In this document: positions 1-5,380 of the stretch, in pieces
Layout of the letters: each line of letters begins with the position of its first letter
Position numbering within the stretch: the first letter of the stretch is position 1
From: Gemmatimonadota bacterium
GTDB lineage: Bacteria; Gemmatimonadota; Gemmatimonadetes; Gemmatimonadales; GWC2-71-9
Reading direction: 5' to 3'
Assembly (NCBI GenBank): GCA_024640185.1
Contig: JAHEFN010000148.1
Coordinates: 1 to 6,266 of the forward strand
DNA: 6,266 nucleotides
Position numbers and translations under genes: made by a program
The notes under the pieces: generated by a model
Databases searched by the model: none
Told to the model about the DNA's origin: nothing
What the model saw: only the letters and a program-made list of their open reading frames with translations

Positions 1-787
1 GGGAATAGACATCACTCGCCGTCGAGAGCGGTTCGCCGAGGACCTGCTCGGGGGAGGCATACTCCGGTGTCATCATCCGGAATTCGGTCCGGGTCATCGG
101 CTGGTCGACGCCCGAGAGCCCGGGATTGAGCAACTTGGCGATGCCGAAGTCGAGCAACTTCACTCGCCCGTCGTTGTCAACGAGGATGTTGCTCGGCTTG
201 AGGTCGCGGTGCACCACGAGGTTGTGGTGGGCATGGCTCACCGCGGCGCAGACATCGAGGAAGAGTCGCAGGCGGCCGCGCACCCCGAGCCGGTGACGAT
301 CACACCACGTGGTGATCGGCATCCCCTCGACGTACTCCATCACCAGATAGGGAAGCTGTCCCTCCGTGATGCCGCCTTCGAGGAGCAGCGCGATGTTGGG
401 GTGGTCAAGTGAGGCGAGAATCTGTCGCTCGGCGATGAAGCGACGATGGAGTTCCTCGGCATCGGGGCTGGCCCGCAGGATCTTGATCGCCACCCGACGG
501 CGATACTGGCCGTCGTCACGTTCGGCGAGGTAGACCACCCCCATCCCGCCGCGTCCCAGTTCGCGGAGCACTCGGTAGGGCCCGATCGGTCGTCGGACAA
601 GTTCCTCCGCAGGACGGGTCTCCAGAATGCCGTCCCGCTCCATCGCGTCCAGGAGCTGCAGCACCTCCTCGCGGAGTGCCGGGTCGTCGGGGTGGTGCGC
701 CAGCAGCCAGTCGGCCCGGCCCTCGGCCGGCAGGTCAAGCACGGCGTCGAGCACGGCGTCGATTCGCCGTCGTGCCTCGTCAGTCAC
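1..787 (-). CDS. Ser/Thr protein kinase, N-terminal part (cut by left edge)
   Basis: Bacterial Hanks-type kinase; 262 codons are visible and the C-terminal sensor or repeat domain lies outside the window. Residues 1-65 form a helical leader (RRRIDAVLDAVLDLP, DPALREEVLQLLDA) of the type that precedes the kinase domain in many proteins partnered with ECF sigma factors. The catalytic domain starts near 70: glycine loop GRGGMGVVY (78-86), ATP-anchoring lysine in VAIK (K102), probable helix-C glutamate E120, catalytic loop HRDLKPSN (193-200, D195), DFG (213-215), and activation segment ending TPEYASPEQ (240-248) with several Thr/Ser that could be phosphorylated. All key residues are present, so it should be active. 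The GTG start at 787-785 overlaps the TGA of the upstream sigma gene (GTGA), implying translational coupling. By analogy with other sigma-kinase pairs, it may phosphorylate the sigma factor; that is inference. Confidence 0.96.
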   Translation of the reverse strand, partial: MTDEARRRIDAVLDAVLDLPAEGRADWLLAHHPDDPALREEVLQLLDAMERDGILETRPAEELVRRPIGPYRVLRELGRGGMGVVYLAERDDGQYRRRVAIKILRASPDAEELHRRFIAERQILASLDHPNIALLLEGGITEGQLPYLVMEYVEGMPITTWCDRHRLGVRGRLRLFLDVCAAVSHAHHNLVVHRDLKPSNILVDNDGRVKLLDFGIAKLLNPGLSGVDQPMTRTEFRMMTPEYASPEQVLGEPLSTASDVYS

Positions 788-1362
788 GGGCGCTCGCCGC
801 CGTACAGCTCACGGTAGAGCCAGGCACGGGCCTTGACCCATTCCCGCTGAATGGTGCGCACTGAGAGGTCGAGCAGGGTGGCAATCTCCTGTTCCTCGAG
901 CCCGGCAAAGAACCGGTACTCGACGATCTGCCGCTGCCGGGGGTCGAGCGATTCGAGCGCGGCATCGAGCGCGAGCATCTCGGTGGGATCAAGGGCCCCG
1001 AGGCCGCCGTCGACGTTGGAGAGGGTGACCATCTTGGCGTCGCCACCACGCTTCGCCGCCCGGCGCTGGCGGGCCCGATCGACGAGGACCTGGCGCATCG
1101 CCCTGGCAGCGATCGCCATGAAGTGCGAGCGGTCGTTGGCATGGCCAACCCCGCCCGCGAGCTTGAAGAACGCCTCGTGTACCAGGTCGGTGGGATTGAG
1201 CGTAGGCGTGCCGTACTCGCGCCCCAGCTGGCGCCGTGCGAGGCGTCGCAACTCTTCGTAGACCAACGGGAAGAGCCGCCCGACGGCCTCCTCATCGCCG
1301 CTCCGCGAAGCCGCGATCAGTCGGGTGACTTCACCCGGCGATGGTCCCCCCGCTGTTGTCAT
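784..1362 (-). CDS. ECF-family RNA polymerase sigma factor (kinase-associated type)
   Basis: 192-residue extracytoplasmic-function sigma factor that directs RNA polymerase to specific promoters. Region 2 covers about 22-105, with LNPTDLVHEAFFKLAG (55-70) and FMAIAARAMRQVLVDRARQ (81-99) for -10 recognition. A variable acidic linker (108-135) leads to region 4 (137-187), LDPRQRQIVEYRFFAGL followed by the helix-turn-helix EIATLLDLSVRTIQREW, for -35 recognition. The overall look fits the group NCBI calls TIGR02999 (Sig-70_X6), typically next to Ser/Thr kinases rather than anti-sigma genes. I chose the ATG at 1362 because it gives the family length and follows a G-rich Shine-Dalgarno-like stretch (GGGTGGGGGA). 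An in-frame ATG at 1389 and a longer reading back to 1509 are possible but add non-conserved residues. The stop overlaps the kinase start. No anti-sigma gene is visible, so control may be through the kinase. Confidence 0.96.
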   Translation of the reverse strand: MTTAGGPSPGEVTRLIAASRSGDEEAVGRLFPLVYEELRRLARRQLGREYGTPTLNPTDLVHEAFFKLAGGVGHANDRSHFMAIAARAMRQVLVDRARQRRAAKRGGDAKMVTLSNVDGGLGALDPTEMLALDAALESLDPRQRQIVEYRFFAGLEEQEIATLLDLSVRTIQREWVKARAWLYRELYGGERP

Positions 1363-1405
1363 GCCATCCCCCACCCTCGGCGGCACCATTGCCGACCTTC
1401 GGCTT

Positions 1406-1434
1406 ATGATCACGACCGATATCGGATCACGCAA
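1406..1434 (-). promoter_or_regulatory. Possible promoter/operator upstream of the sigma factor gene
   Basis: The perfect 10-bp palindrome CCGATATCGG (1416-1425) is flanked by direct repeats GATCAC at 1408-1413 and 1425-1430, 17 bp apart start to start. On the minus strand TTGCGT (1434-1429) lies 17 bp before GATCAT (1411-1406), a weak -35/-10 match, with the expected transcript start about 35 nt ahead of the sigma ATG. It is the most structured segment in the 150-bp gap between the hydrolase stop and the sigma gene. Autoregulation by the sigma factor or binding of a dimeric repressor are both possible; neither is shown. Confidence 0.3.
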
Positions 1435-1465
1435 GTTCGCGCGGCAATGAGGGCGGACGCGATGG

Positions 1466-1482
1466 CGAGAGCCTTGCTCTCG
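1466..1482 (-). terminator. Hairpin after the serine hydrolase gene (candidate terminator)
   Basis: A perfect 7-bp stem with a 3-nt loop (minus strand CGAGAGC-AAG-GCTCTCG) begins 30 nt after the hydrolase TGA. No U-run follows, so it is not a canonical intrinsic terminator. It may still end transcription or protect the mRNA 3' end before the sigma-kinase unit. Confidence 0.4.
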
Positions 1483-1512
1483 AGCTTCATGAGGTGCCCG
1501 GGGACGCAAGCG

Positions 1513-2697
1513 TCAGAGGGAGGCCACCAGGCGCGCGATCCACTCCGAGACGGGCATCGCCGCGTTGGAGAGGTTGCCGAGGACCACGACGACATTGCCG
1601 CTCTCGGGGAAGTAGCGAAAGTCCGCCGAAATGCCGGGACCACCACCGTTGTGACCAACCCACCGCTGCCCGGACACCGTCCCGCTGCCCCACAGGTACC
1701 CGTACCGGGCATGCTCCGCCCCGGCCCTCGGTGGGGACCAGACCGTGGCCAGCACCTGGGGTGGCAGCAGGGCCCCGGAGGAGAGGGCGCCGGCAAAGCG
1801 GACCAGGTCGAGCACAGTGGAATAGCCACCCCCAGCCGACGAGCCCATGAGCCCGAGCTCCCCCGTGTTGGGGGCGCGAGGGGTTCCGTCGATGATGGCA
1901 CCGTACCCCACCGCGACATTCGCCACGGTGTCGCCCGCCAGGAAGTGACCGGTGTGGGTCATCCCCGCCGGCGCGTAGAGATGCTCCTGCACATAGTCGT
2001 AATAGCTCGTTCCGGTGACCGCCTCGAGGATCTGCCCTGCGACCACCGGCCCGCCGTTGCTGTACTGCCATGACGTGCCCGGCGCAAAGAGCAGGGGCTC
2101 CCGGTTGAAGGTCGCGGCGAAGCCGGCCAGCGAGTGCAAGGTGTCGCGACCCGCCTCATAGGCGGCGTTCCAGTAGCTCGGGATGCCCGCGGTGTGTGTC
2201 AGCAGCTGATGGACCGAGACCTCGCGCCGAACGGTCGCGTTGGGATAGTCCGGCAGAAATCGTCCGACCGTGTCACCAAAGGCCAGGCGCCCCTTCGCCG
2301 CCAATTGTGCCAGCGCGAGACCGGTGAACATCTTGTTCATCGACCCGAGATTGACCGGGGTCTCCGGGGTCATCGCCCGCCCCGTCGCGGCGTCGGCAAG
2401 CCCCCAGGCACCGACGAACACCAGGACGCCGTGTCTGCCCACCGCAACGGTGCCCGAGAATTGTCCCCGCCGGGCGCGTTCGTCGACAAATGCACGAACC
2501 ATCGCCGGCCATTCCTCGACGGACGAACCGACCGCCGTGGAGGGAGGATCCGATTCCGTCGTGGCTCCCGGCGAAGCTCGTGCGTCCTCGCGGAGCTGGG
2601 GCGGCGGACCTCCCTGGGCCGCCGACGGGGACGGCAGATGGGCCAGCAGCAGCAGCCCAACTGCCCACGCGGTTGGCTTTGTGTTCTTGATGGTCAT
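1513..2697 (-). CDS. Secreted serine hydrolase, beta-lactamase/PBP-like (Pfam Beta-lactamase, PF00144)
   Basis: 394-residue member of the class C beta-lactamase/DD-peptidase/esterase superfamily. Residues 1-28 are a signal peptide (MTIKNTK, hydrophobic AVGLLLLAHL, then SPSAAQ), so it acts outside the cytoplasmic membrane; a Pro/Ser/Ala-rich linker runs to about 60. Catalytic motifs: SMNK (S119 nucleophile, K122) in NLGSMNKMF, YSN (212-214) in WQYSNGG, and HNGG (349-352) in place of the KTG triad of true beta-lactamases. The HxG form is common in the family's esterases and peptidases, so resistance to beta-lactams should not be assumed; substrate is unknown. LLTHTAGIPSY (165-175) is also characteristic. 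The ATG at 2697 is preferred because AAGGGG lies 6 nt upstream and the signal peptide follows directly; an in-frame ATG at 2799 has no properly spaced ribosome site. It looks monocistronic, with 198 bp before it and a hairpin after it. Confidence 0.96.
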   Translation of the reverse strand: MTIKNTKPTAWAVGLLLLAHLPSPSAAQGGPPPQLREDARASPGATTESDPPSTAVGSSVEEWPAMVRAFVDERARRGQFSGTVAVGRHGVLVFVGAWGLADAATGRAMTPETPVNLGSMNKMFTGLALAQLAAKGRLAFGDTVGRFLPDYPNATVRREVSVHQLLTHTAGIPSYWNAAYEAGRDTLHSLAGFAATFNREPLLFAPGTSWQYSNGGPVVAGQILEAVTGTSYYDYVQEHLYAPAGMTHTGHFLAGDTVANVAVGYGAIIDGTPRAPNTGELGLMGSSAGGGYSTVLDLVRFAGALSSGALLPPQVLATVWSPPRAGAEHARYGYLWGSGTVSGQRWVGHNGGGPGISADFRYFPESGNVVVVLGNLSNAAMPVSEWIARLVASL

Positions 2698-2705
2698 CGT
2701 GTACC

Positions 2706-2716
2706 CCTTGGCAAGG
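2706..2716. promoter_or_regulatory. Palindrome overlapping the hydrolase ribosome-binding site
   Basis: CCTTGGCAAGG is a perfect inverted repeat about a central base. On the minus strand its right half plus two bases forms the AAGGGG ribosome site of the hydrolase gene. A related TTGGCA sequence (minus strand, about 2734-2740) could pair with the TTGCCAA here. It might be an operator or a weak structure masking the ribosome site; the stem is short, so confidence is low. Confidence 0.2.
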
Positions 2717-2852
2717 CGTTGTCGCATCGTCTGCCAAAGGTGGTGCGGGCTCGTCAAGAAGTCGTGAAGAGAAGCATCGTACCGGGGGGCCTGACTCATT
2801 CCCTACGCAATCCTCTTCGGGGCCCACGGCCAGATCAACCTGGTCGAGGCAG

Positions 2853-2864
2853 CCCGGGCTCGGG
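2853..2864 (-). terminator. GC-rich hairpin after bioY (weak candidate terminator)
   Basis: CCCG-agcc-CGGG (minus strand) begins 31 nt after the bioY stop and overlaps the perfect palindrome AGCCCGGGCT (2851-2860). A second palindrome, GTCGCGAC (2864-2871), abuts it. There is no U-run. The stem is short, so the call rests partly on its similar placement to hairpins after other genes here. Confidence 0.28.
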
Positions 2865-2895
2865 TCGCGACTCTCCCGTTGTCATGCGGTGACCC

Positions 2896-3459
2896 TCAAC
2901 CAACGGGATCCGATCCGCGGCCGCCGAAGCCCCCGCGGTGCCAGACAAACAGCCAGACGAGACAGGCCGCCAGACCCGACTTCACGACACCCCCGACGAT
3001 GAACGGGCGAACACCAGCACTGAAGGCCGCCTCTCCACCCATCACGAGACTCAACCTGAGCCAGCCGATGGTGAGGATGATCAGGTGACCGCCGAGCATC
3101 ACCAGGAAGCCCTTCCAAACGACTCGCATCATCCCGTGCTGGGTGGTCCACCCCACAGCGCCAGCCGCGAGCGCGAACCCGACCAGATAGCCGGCGGAGG
3201 GGCCGGTGAGGTGCTGCCAGCCGGAGGCGCCGTCGGCAAAGACCGGCAAGCCGAGCGCTCCCGCCAGCAGGTATGTAATGAGCGCAGCGACACCATCCAT
3301 CGGCCCCAGCAGTGCCCCTGCCAGAAGCACGGCCAAGGTCTGGGCGCTCTGCGGTACCGGCACTCCCGGCATCGGCAGGGTGAGCCGTGCGGAGGCCGCG
3401 ATCAGCACGACCGCCGCGCCGACGAGCGCCATCCGGCGCACGCCAGGGCTACTTGTCAT
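2896..3459 (-). CDS. bioY: Biotin transporter BioY (S component of an ECF transporter)
   Basis: 187-residue integral membrane protein that binds and imports biotin, alone or with the energizing EcfA/EcfT module. BioY hallmarks in order: LPMPGVPVPQSAQT (28-41), LLAGALLGPMDG (45-56), YLLAGALGLPVFA (63-75), GPSAGYLVGF (86-95), MLGGH (121-125), and GVRPFIVGGVVKSGLAA (149-165), whose lysine (K160) is a family landmark. About six hydrophobic segments are visible, and length is normal for the family. The ATG at 3459 overlaps the TGA of the upstream small ORF (ATGA), with GGGG about 6 nt upstream; a second ATG at 3432 is possible but less well placed. No ecfA, ecfT, birA or biotin-synthesis gene is present here, so it may work alone or with a distant shared module. 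No biotin-repressor operator was recognised. Confidence 0.96.
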   Translation of the reverse strand: MTSSPGVRRMALVGAAVVLIAASARLTLPMPGVPVPQSAQTLAVLLAGALLGPMDGVAALITYLLAGALGLPVFADGASGWQHLTGPSAGYLVGFALAAGAVGWTTQHGMMRVVWKGFLVMLGGHLIILTIGWLRLSLVMGGEAAFSAGVRPFIVGGVVKSGLAACLVWLFVWHRGGFGGRGSDPVG

Positions 3460-3713
3460 CGATTGCCCCGGGAGTCGGGGGGTGGGTGGAGTTGGGCCGC
3501 ATGCGGCGATGGATGCAACGGCACGGCCTCGCTGTGGTCGAGTTCGAGTTCGGCGTGGGTGGCGAGGGCGTGGTGCGTCATCCCGGTTCCGATGAACGAC
3601 CCCACGGCGAAGTACCCTGTGCGAATGAGGTCGGTCCAGTCCCTCGCGACAGGCACACTCGCCAGCACCCCCCAGAGGTCACGAGCTGTGACGAACACCC
3701 CAGCCGCCACCAC
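3456..3713 (-). CDS. Small hypothetical protein, coupled to bioY
   Basis: I do not recognise this product. With the GTG at 3713 as start it is 85 residues. That start is preferred because GAAGG lies 7 nt upstream; the frame is open further, and TTG at 3752 would give 98 residues but has a G-rich stretch directly touching it. Support for coding comes from strong G/C preference at third positions, the ATGA overlap with bioY, and placement between two genes on the same strand. The N-terminal part has two moderately hydrophobic stretches (VVAAGVFVTARDLWGVLASV and GYFAVGSFIGTGM). The middle is His-rich (MTHHALATHAELELDH) and the tail is Pro/His-rich without obvious fold. It could be a small membrane-associated protein or a leader whose translation feeds bioY. 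Not a known transporter subunit as far as I can tell. Confidence 0.5.
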   Translation of the reverse strand: MVAAGVFVTARDLWGVLASVPVARDWTDLIRTGYFAVGSFIGTGMTHHALATHAELELDHSEAVPLHPSPHAAQLHPPPDSRGNR

Positions 3714-3793
3714 GATATCGCCTTCAGCGGCATGGGGCGAGCCTCCTGCCAACTCCCACCGGGCGACCAGGCGACAACAGCTGCCACCGTGCC

Positions 3794-4090
3794 CTAGCCA
3801 CGGCTCGACTTCTCAGCGCGAAGTTCCACCATCTCACAGTCGGGACAGCGGAACGCCACCGTGGGGTACCGCTTGGTCTTCTCCGGGAGCCGAAGCCCCC
3901 ACCACCGATTGTCGGGTTCGCCAGCGATCCATTCGCCGACCCGCGACTTGTCGTTCATGCCCCGGTCGAGGAGGTAGCCGACCTCCATCTGGCGGCGACA
4001 GCGGAGGCACCCGGGAGGCGACGAACCCATTGTGGACCACCCCTGAGAGAGATCGTTGGACTGGGCATCTGGAGGTGTAGGAGCGCCCAT
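3794..4090 (-). CDS. Zinc-ribbon protein with two CxxC motifs (DUF6487-like)
   Basis: 98-residue cytosolic protein with a zinc-ribbon pattern: CLRC (C28, C31) and CPDC (C82, C85) frame a domain containing EVGYLLDRG, a tryptophan-rich EWIAGEPDNRWWGL (53-66) and RYPTVAFRCPDC. This layout matches a widespread small domain of unknown function, which I believe is Pfam DUF6487; the name is from memory, the Cys pattern is seen. It probably binds one zinc ion; no catalytic role is known to me. The ATG at 4090 has AGGA 4 nt upstream. An in-frame ATG at 4030 with AGGGG 9 nt upstream would remove a disordered 20-residue tail and is a real alternative. It is downstream of a hairpin and about 80 bp ahead of the small ORF before bioY, so cotranscription with bioY is possible. 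Confidence 0.87.
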   Translation of the reverse strand: MGAPTPPDAQSNDLSQGWSTMGSSPPGCLRCRRQMEVGYLLDRGMNDKSRVGEWIAGEPDNRWWGLRLPEKTKRYPTVAFRCPDCEMVELRAEKSSRG

Positions 4091-4102
4091 AGAATCCTAC
4101 CC

Positions 4103-4136
4103 CGGTGGAGGCCGATGAGCACATCACCTCCCACCG
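4103..4136 (-). terminator. Long imperfect hairpin between an NTF2-like gene and the zinc-ribbon gene
   Basis: CGGTGGAGG (4103-4111) pairs with CCTCCCACCG (4127-4136) with one bulged base, and inside it GATG (4114-4117) pairs with CATC (4122-4125) around an AGCA loop, giving about 13 paired bases. It begins 30 nt after the NTF2-like gene stop and ends 12 nt before the zinc-ribbon ATG at 4090, just ahead of its ribosome site. No U-run follows. It may terminate the upstream gene or act as a 5' UTR structure on the downstream one. Confidence 0.45.
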
Positions 4137-4166
4137 AGCGGCAACTGACACCAGCTCATCCTCCCA

Positions 4167-4595
4167 CTACCGCCTCAACTGCCATGCCACGTTGATGATC
4201 TGCCACTTGTCTCCGAAACGGGCGATGTGCAGGTAGTCGACCCAGCTCCCCGCCCCGATCCGCACCATCGCCATGTCCCGGTAGCGATCGAGGATGAGGA
4301 TTGAGTCGGCAGGCGCCGGTACGCTGGTCCGTCCGGCCATCCGGGCCGTGATCCCGACCAGGTCGTCCGGACCCTGGTTGGAGGGCGAGCCTGACTCTCC
4401 CGAGATCAGCCGCTTGGCAAGGTCGGGATGGAGTGCGCGCCGCACCCGGGTGGTATCGCCGTTGCCGAAACCGTCGATGTAGTCGCGGGCGGTTGCGATG
4501 ATCGGGTCGCGATCGCTCTCGTCGACCGGGGATTGGGCGTGAGCGACAGATACCGGGACGATCAGGGCGAGGACTGCGATGGCGAGGAGTTTCAT
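4167..4595 (-). CDS. Secreted NTF2-like / lumazine-binding-like protein (paralogue 1)
   Basis: 142-residue protein with a clear signal peptide (MKLLAIAVLALIVPVSVAHA, cleaved near AHA-Q), so periplasmic or exported. The mature part is a single cone-shaped NTF2-like domain resembling the family annotated as putative lumazine-binding (PF12893) or DUF4440: N-terminal helix IIATARDYIDGFGNGDTTRV (32-51), then HPDLAKR, and C-terminal strands WVDYLHIARFGDKWQIINVAW (118-138). The family name does not imply proven ligand binding; most members are uncharacterised, and no catalytic residues are evident. Start: ATG at 4595 with GGAG 9 nt upstream. The neighbouring gene at 4860-5309 shares DYIDGF..GD.T, the W.DY strand and a W-x-I-x-x-V-x-W-Q ending, so the two are divergent duplicates. 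A hairpin follows the stop. Confidence 0.87.
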   Translation of the reverse strand: MKLLAIAVLALIVPVSVAHAQSPVDESDRDPIIATARDYIDGFGNGDTTRVRRALHPDLAKRLISGESGSPSNQGPDDLVGITARMAGRTSVPAPADSILILDRYRDMAMVRIGAGSWVDYLHIARFGDKWQIINVAWQLRR

Positions 4596-4859
4596 CTGGT
4601 GGTGCTCCGGTGTGGGTCAGGGCTGGGGCGTGCCCCTCAACAAGAACCTCTCGCAGTTAAGAAGCTGTGAAGCGCCCTCCGAGCGTCCCTGACACACTGG
4701 CGGTCGGGGGGACGACGGATTCCCCTCACCGGCATCCCAGCCGGGATCGCCCGGATGAGGGTGACGATCGGTTCGGTGCAGGTCGCCAAGGCCGACGGCA
4801 GCGAAATACCCTACCCCTACCGGAACGTCGTGGTCAGGCAGGCGACGCCTTAGCAACGG
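4596..4859. other. 264-bp gap between the two NTF2-like genes
   Basis: It contains the leader of paralogue 1, a short GC-rich inverted repeat GGGGC-GT-GCCCC (4625-4636), and a plus-strand protein-like stretch ending at 4853 (listed separately). The two NTF2-like genes share an ACCGGAGC-ACCAC-type leader just before their ATG codons, which supports duplication including the ribosome site. No convincing promoter was found. Confidence 0.5.
4671..4853 (+). pseudogene. Short plus-strand protein-like fragment, possible gene remnant
   Basis: The frame is open from a TGA at 4668-4670 to a TAG at 4851-4853. The last 45 or so residues look protein-like (IPLTGIPAGIARMRVTIG, then VAKADGSEIPYPYRNVVV) with strong G/C at third positions and alternating hydrophobic residues typical of beta strands. 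An ATG at 4755 would give 32 residues, but no ribosome site is visible. It ends 6 bp from the convergent stop of paralogue 2. I do not recognise a family. It may be the 3' end of a decayed gene, a very small gene, or chance in GC-rich DNA. Confidence 0.3.
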
Positions 4860-5309
4860 CTAGTTTGGGGCCACGGTCCCGAGCGGTCCCTGCCAGAGCA
4901 CCTGCCGGATCATCCAGCGGCCATTCTCCTTGGCCAACAGGATGTAGTCGATCCCCCACCACGCCCGCACCTTGCCGCTGGCCACCTGCGCCTCGGCGTC
5001 GAGCACGGTCGCCTCACGCGGGGCGCCGGGCCGCTCGCGCGGCGGGCGGGTCGGCTTGTGGACGATCTCCTGGTAGCTCATCGGTTCGCCTGTGAACGTG
5101 TCGGCGCCGTCGGCCTTCCAGTAGCCGTATTTGATCACCTCGGGGGAGACGCTCCGCACCAGGAGGGTGCTGTCGCCGGTGTAGAAGCCATCGATGTAGT
5201 CGAGCATCGCCTGGCGGATCGCCGTGTGTTCGGGCTGATCCTGTGCGGCGGCGGGTTGGACAGCGGCGACGAGGGACAACAGGAGGACCAGACTCTTCAT
5301 GCGCATCAT
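4860..5309 (-). CDS. Secreted NTF2-like / lumazine-binding-like protein (paralogue 2)
   Basis: 149-residue exported protein. MMRMKSLVLLLSLVAAVQPAAAQ is a signal peptide with cleavage near AAA-Q. The mature domain begins with helix AIRQAMLDYIDGFYTGDSTLL, continues through VIKYGYWKADG and a Pro/Arg-rich insert (HKPTRPPRERPGAPRE) that paralogue 1 lacks, and ends with strands VRAWWGIDYILLAKENGRW and MIRQVLWQ. The fold assignment is as for paralogue 1; the insert suggests a different ligand or partner. The ATG at 5309 is chosen because GGAG lies 7 nt upstream; in-frame ATGs at 5306 and 5300 are alternatives. The frame is open further upstream to 5615, but that part overlaps the membrane-protein gene and reads as Arg-rich non-conserved sequence, so I reject it. 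No enzymatic residues are recognisable. Confidence 0.87.
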   Translation of the reverse strand: MMRMKSLVLLLSLVAAVQPAAAQDQPEHTAIRQAMLDYIDGFYTGDSTLLVRSVSPEVIKYGYWKADGADTFTGEPMSYQEIVHKPTRPPRERPGAPREATVLDAEAQVASGKVRAWWGIDYILLAKENGRWMIRQVLWQGPLGTVAPN

Positions 5310-5327
5310 GTGGTGGCTCCGGGTGGA

Positions 5328-5355
5328 GGGAGTCGAACTCCCCCGCCTACGGCGG
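5328..5355 (-). promoter_or_regulatory. Two abutting hairpins ahead of NTF2-like paralogue 2
   Basis: GGGAG-tcgaa-CTCCC (5328-5342) is followed without a gap by CCGCC-tac-GGCGG (5343-5355), both with perfect 5-bp stems. They start 25 nt after the membrane-protein stop and end 18 nt before the paralogue 2 ATG, so they may serve as a terminator, mRNA-processing signal or 5' UTR structure. On the minus strand the first hairpin contains GTTCGACTC, which resembles a tRNA T-arm, but no full tRNA can be folded here. Confidence 0.4.
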
Positions 5356-5380
5356 ACCGCCCCGCCACGTTTCGCATCAC

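Larger units (their letters stand above)
2698..2895. other. Intergenic region between bioY and the serine hydrolase gene
   Basis: This 198-bp gap holds the leader of the hydrolase gene and the end of the bioY unit. I see no gene and no convincing -35/-10 pair; TTGACG (minus strand 2757-2752) is the best -35-like match but lacks a good -10. The bioY-proximal end contains GC-rich inverted repeats, listed separately. Confidence 0.6.

Noticed and set aside
1363..1509. N-terminal extension of the sigma factor to 241 residues
   Set aside because: The added residues are non-conserved, would include the presumed promoter palindrome, and the 192-residue form matches the family length with a G-rich ribosome site.
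1123..2073. Long plus-strand open frame antisense to the sigma factor and hydrolase genes
   Set aside because: The minus strand carries recognised motifs of both proteins; the antisense product is Arg/Pro-rich without a domain, as expected in GC-rich DNA.
1513..2697. Reading the hydrolase as an antibiotic-resistance beta-lactamase
   Set aside because: The third motif is HNG rather than KTG, and the family is dominated by peptidases and esterases of other function; no resistance context is present.
2698..2799. N-terminal extension of the hydrolase by 34 residues
   Set aside because: It would bury the signal peptide inside the protein, and its ATG abuts rather than follows a ribosome site at proper spacing.
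2795..2895. Plus-strand stretch reading IPYAILFGAHGQINLVEAARAR
   Set aside because: It looks protein-like but has no start codon, follows a stop directly, and runs on as antisense of bioY; about 30 plausible residues are expected by chance at this GC content.
2938..4080. 380-codon plus-strand open frame across bioY, the small ORF and the zinc-ribbon gene
   Set aside because: It spans three minus-strand genes including clear bioY, and its translation is low-complexity and polar with no motif.
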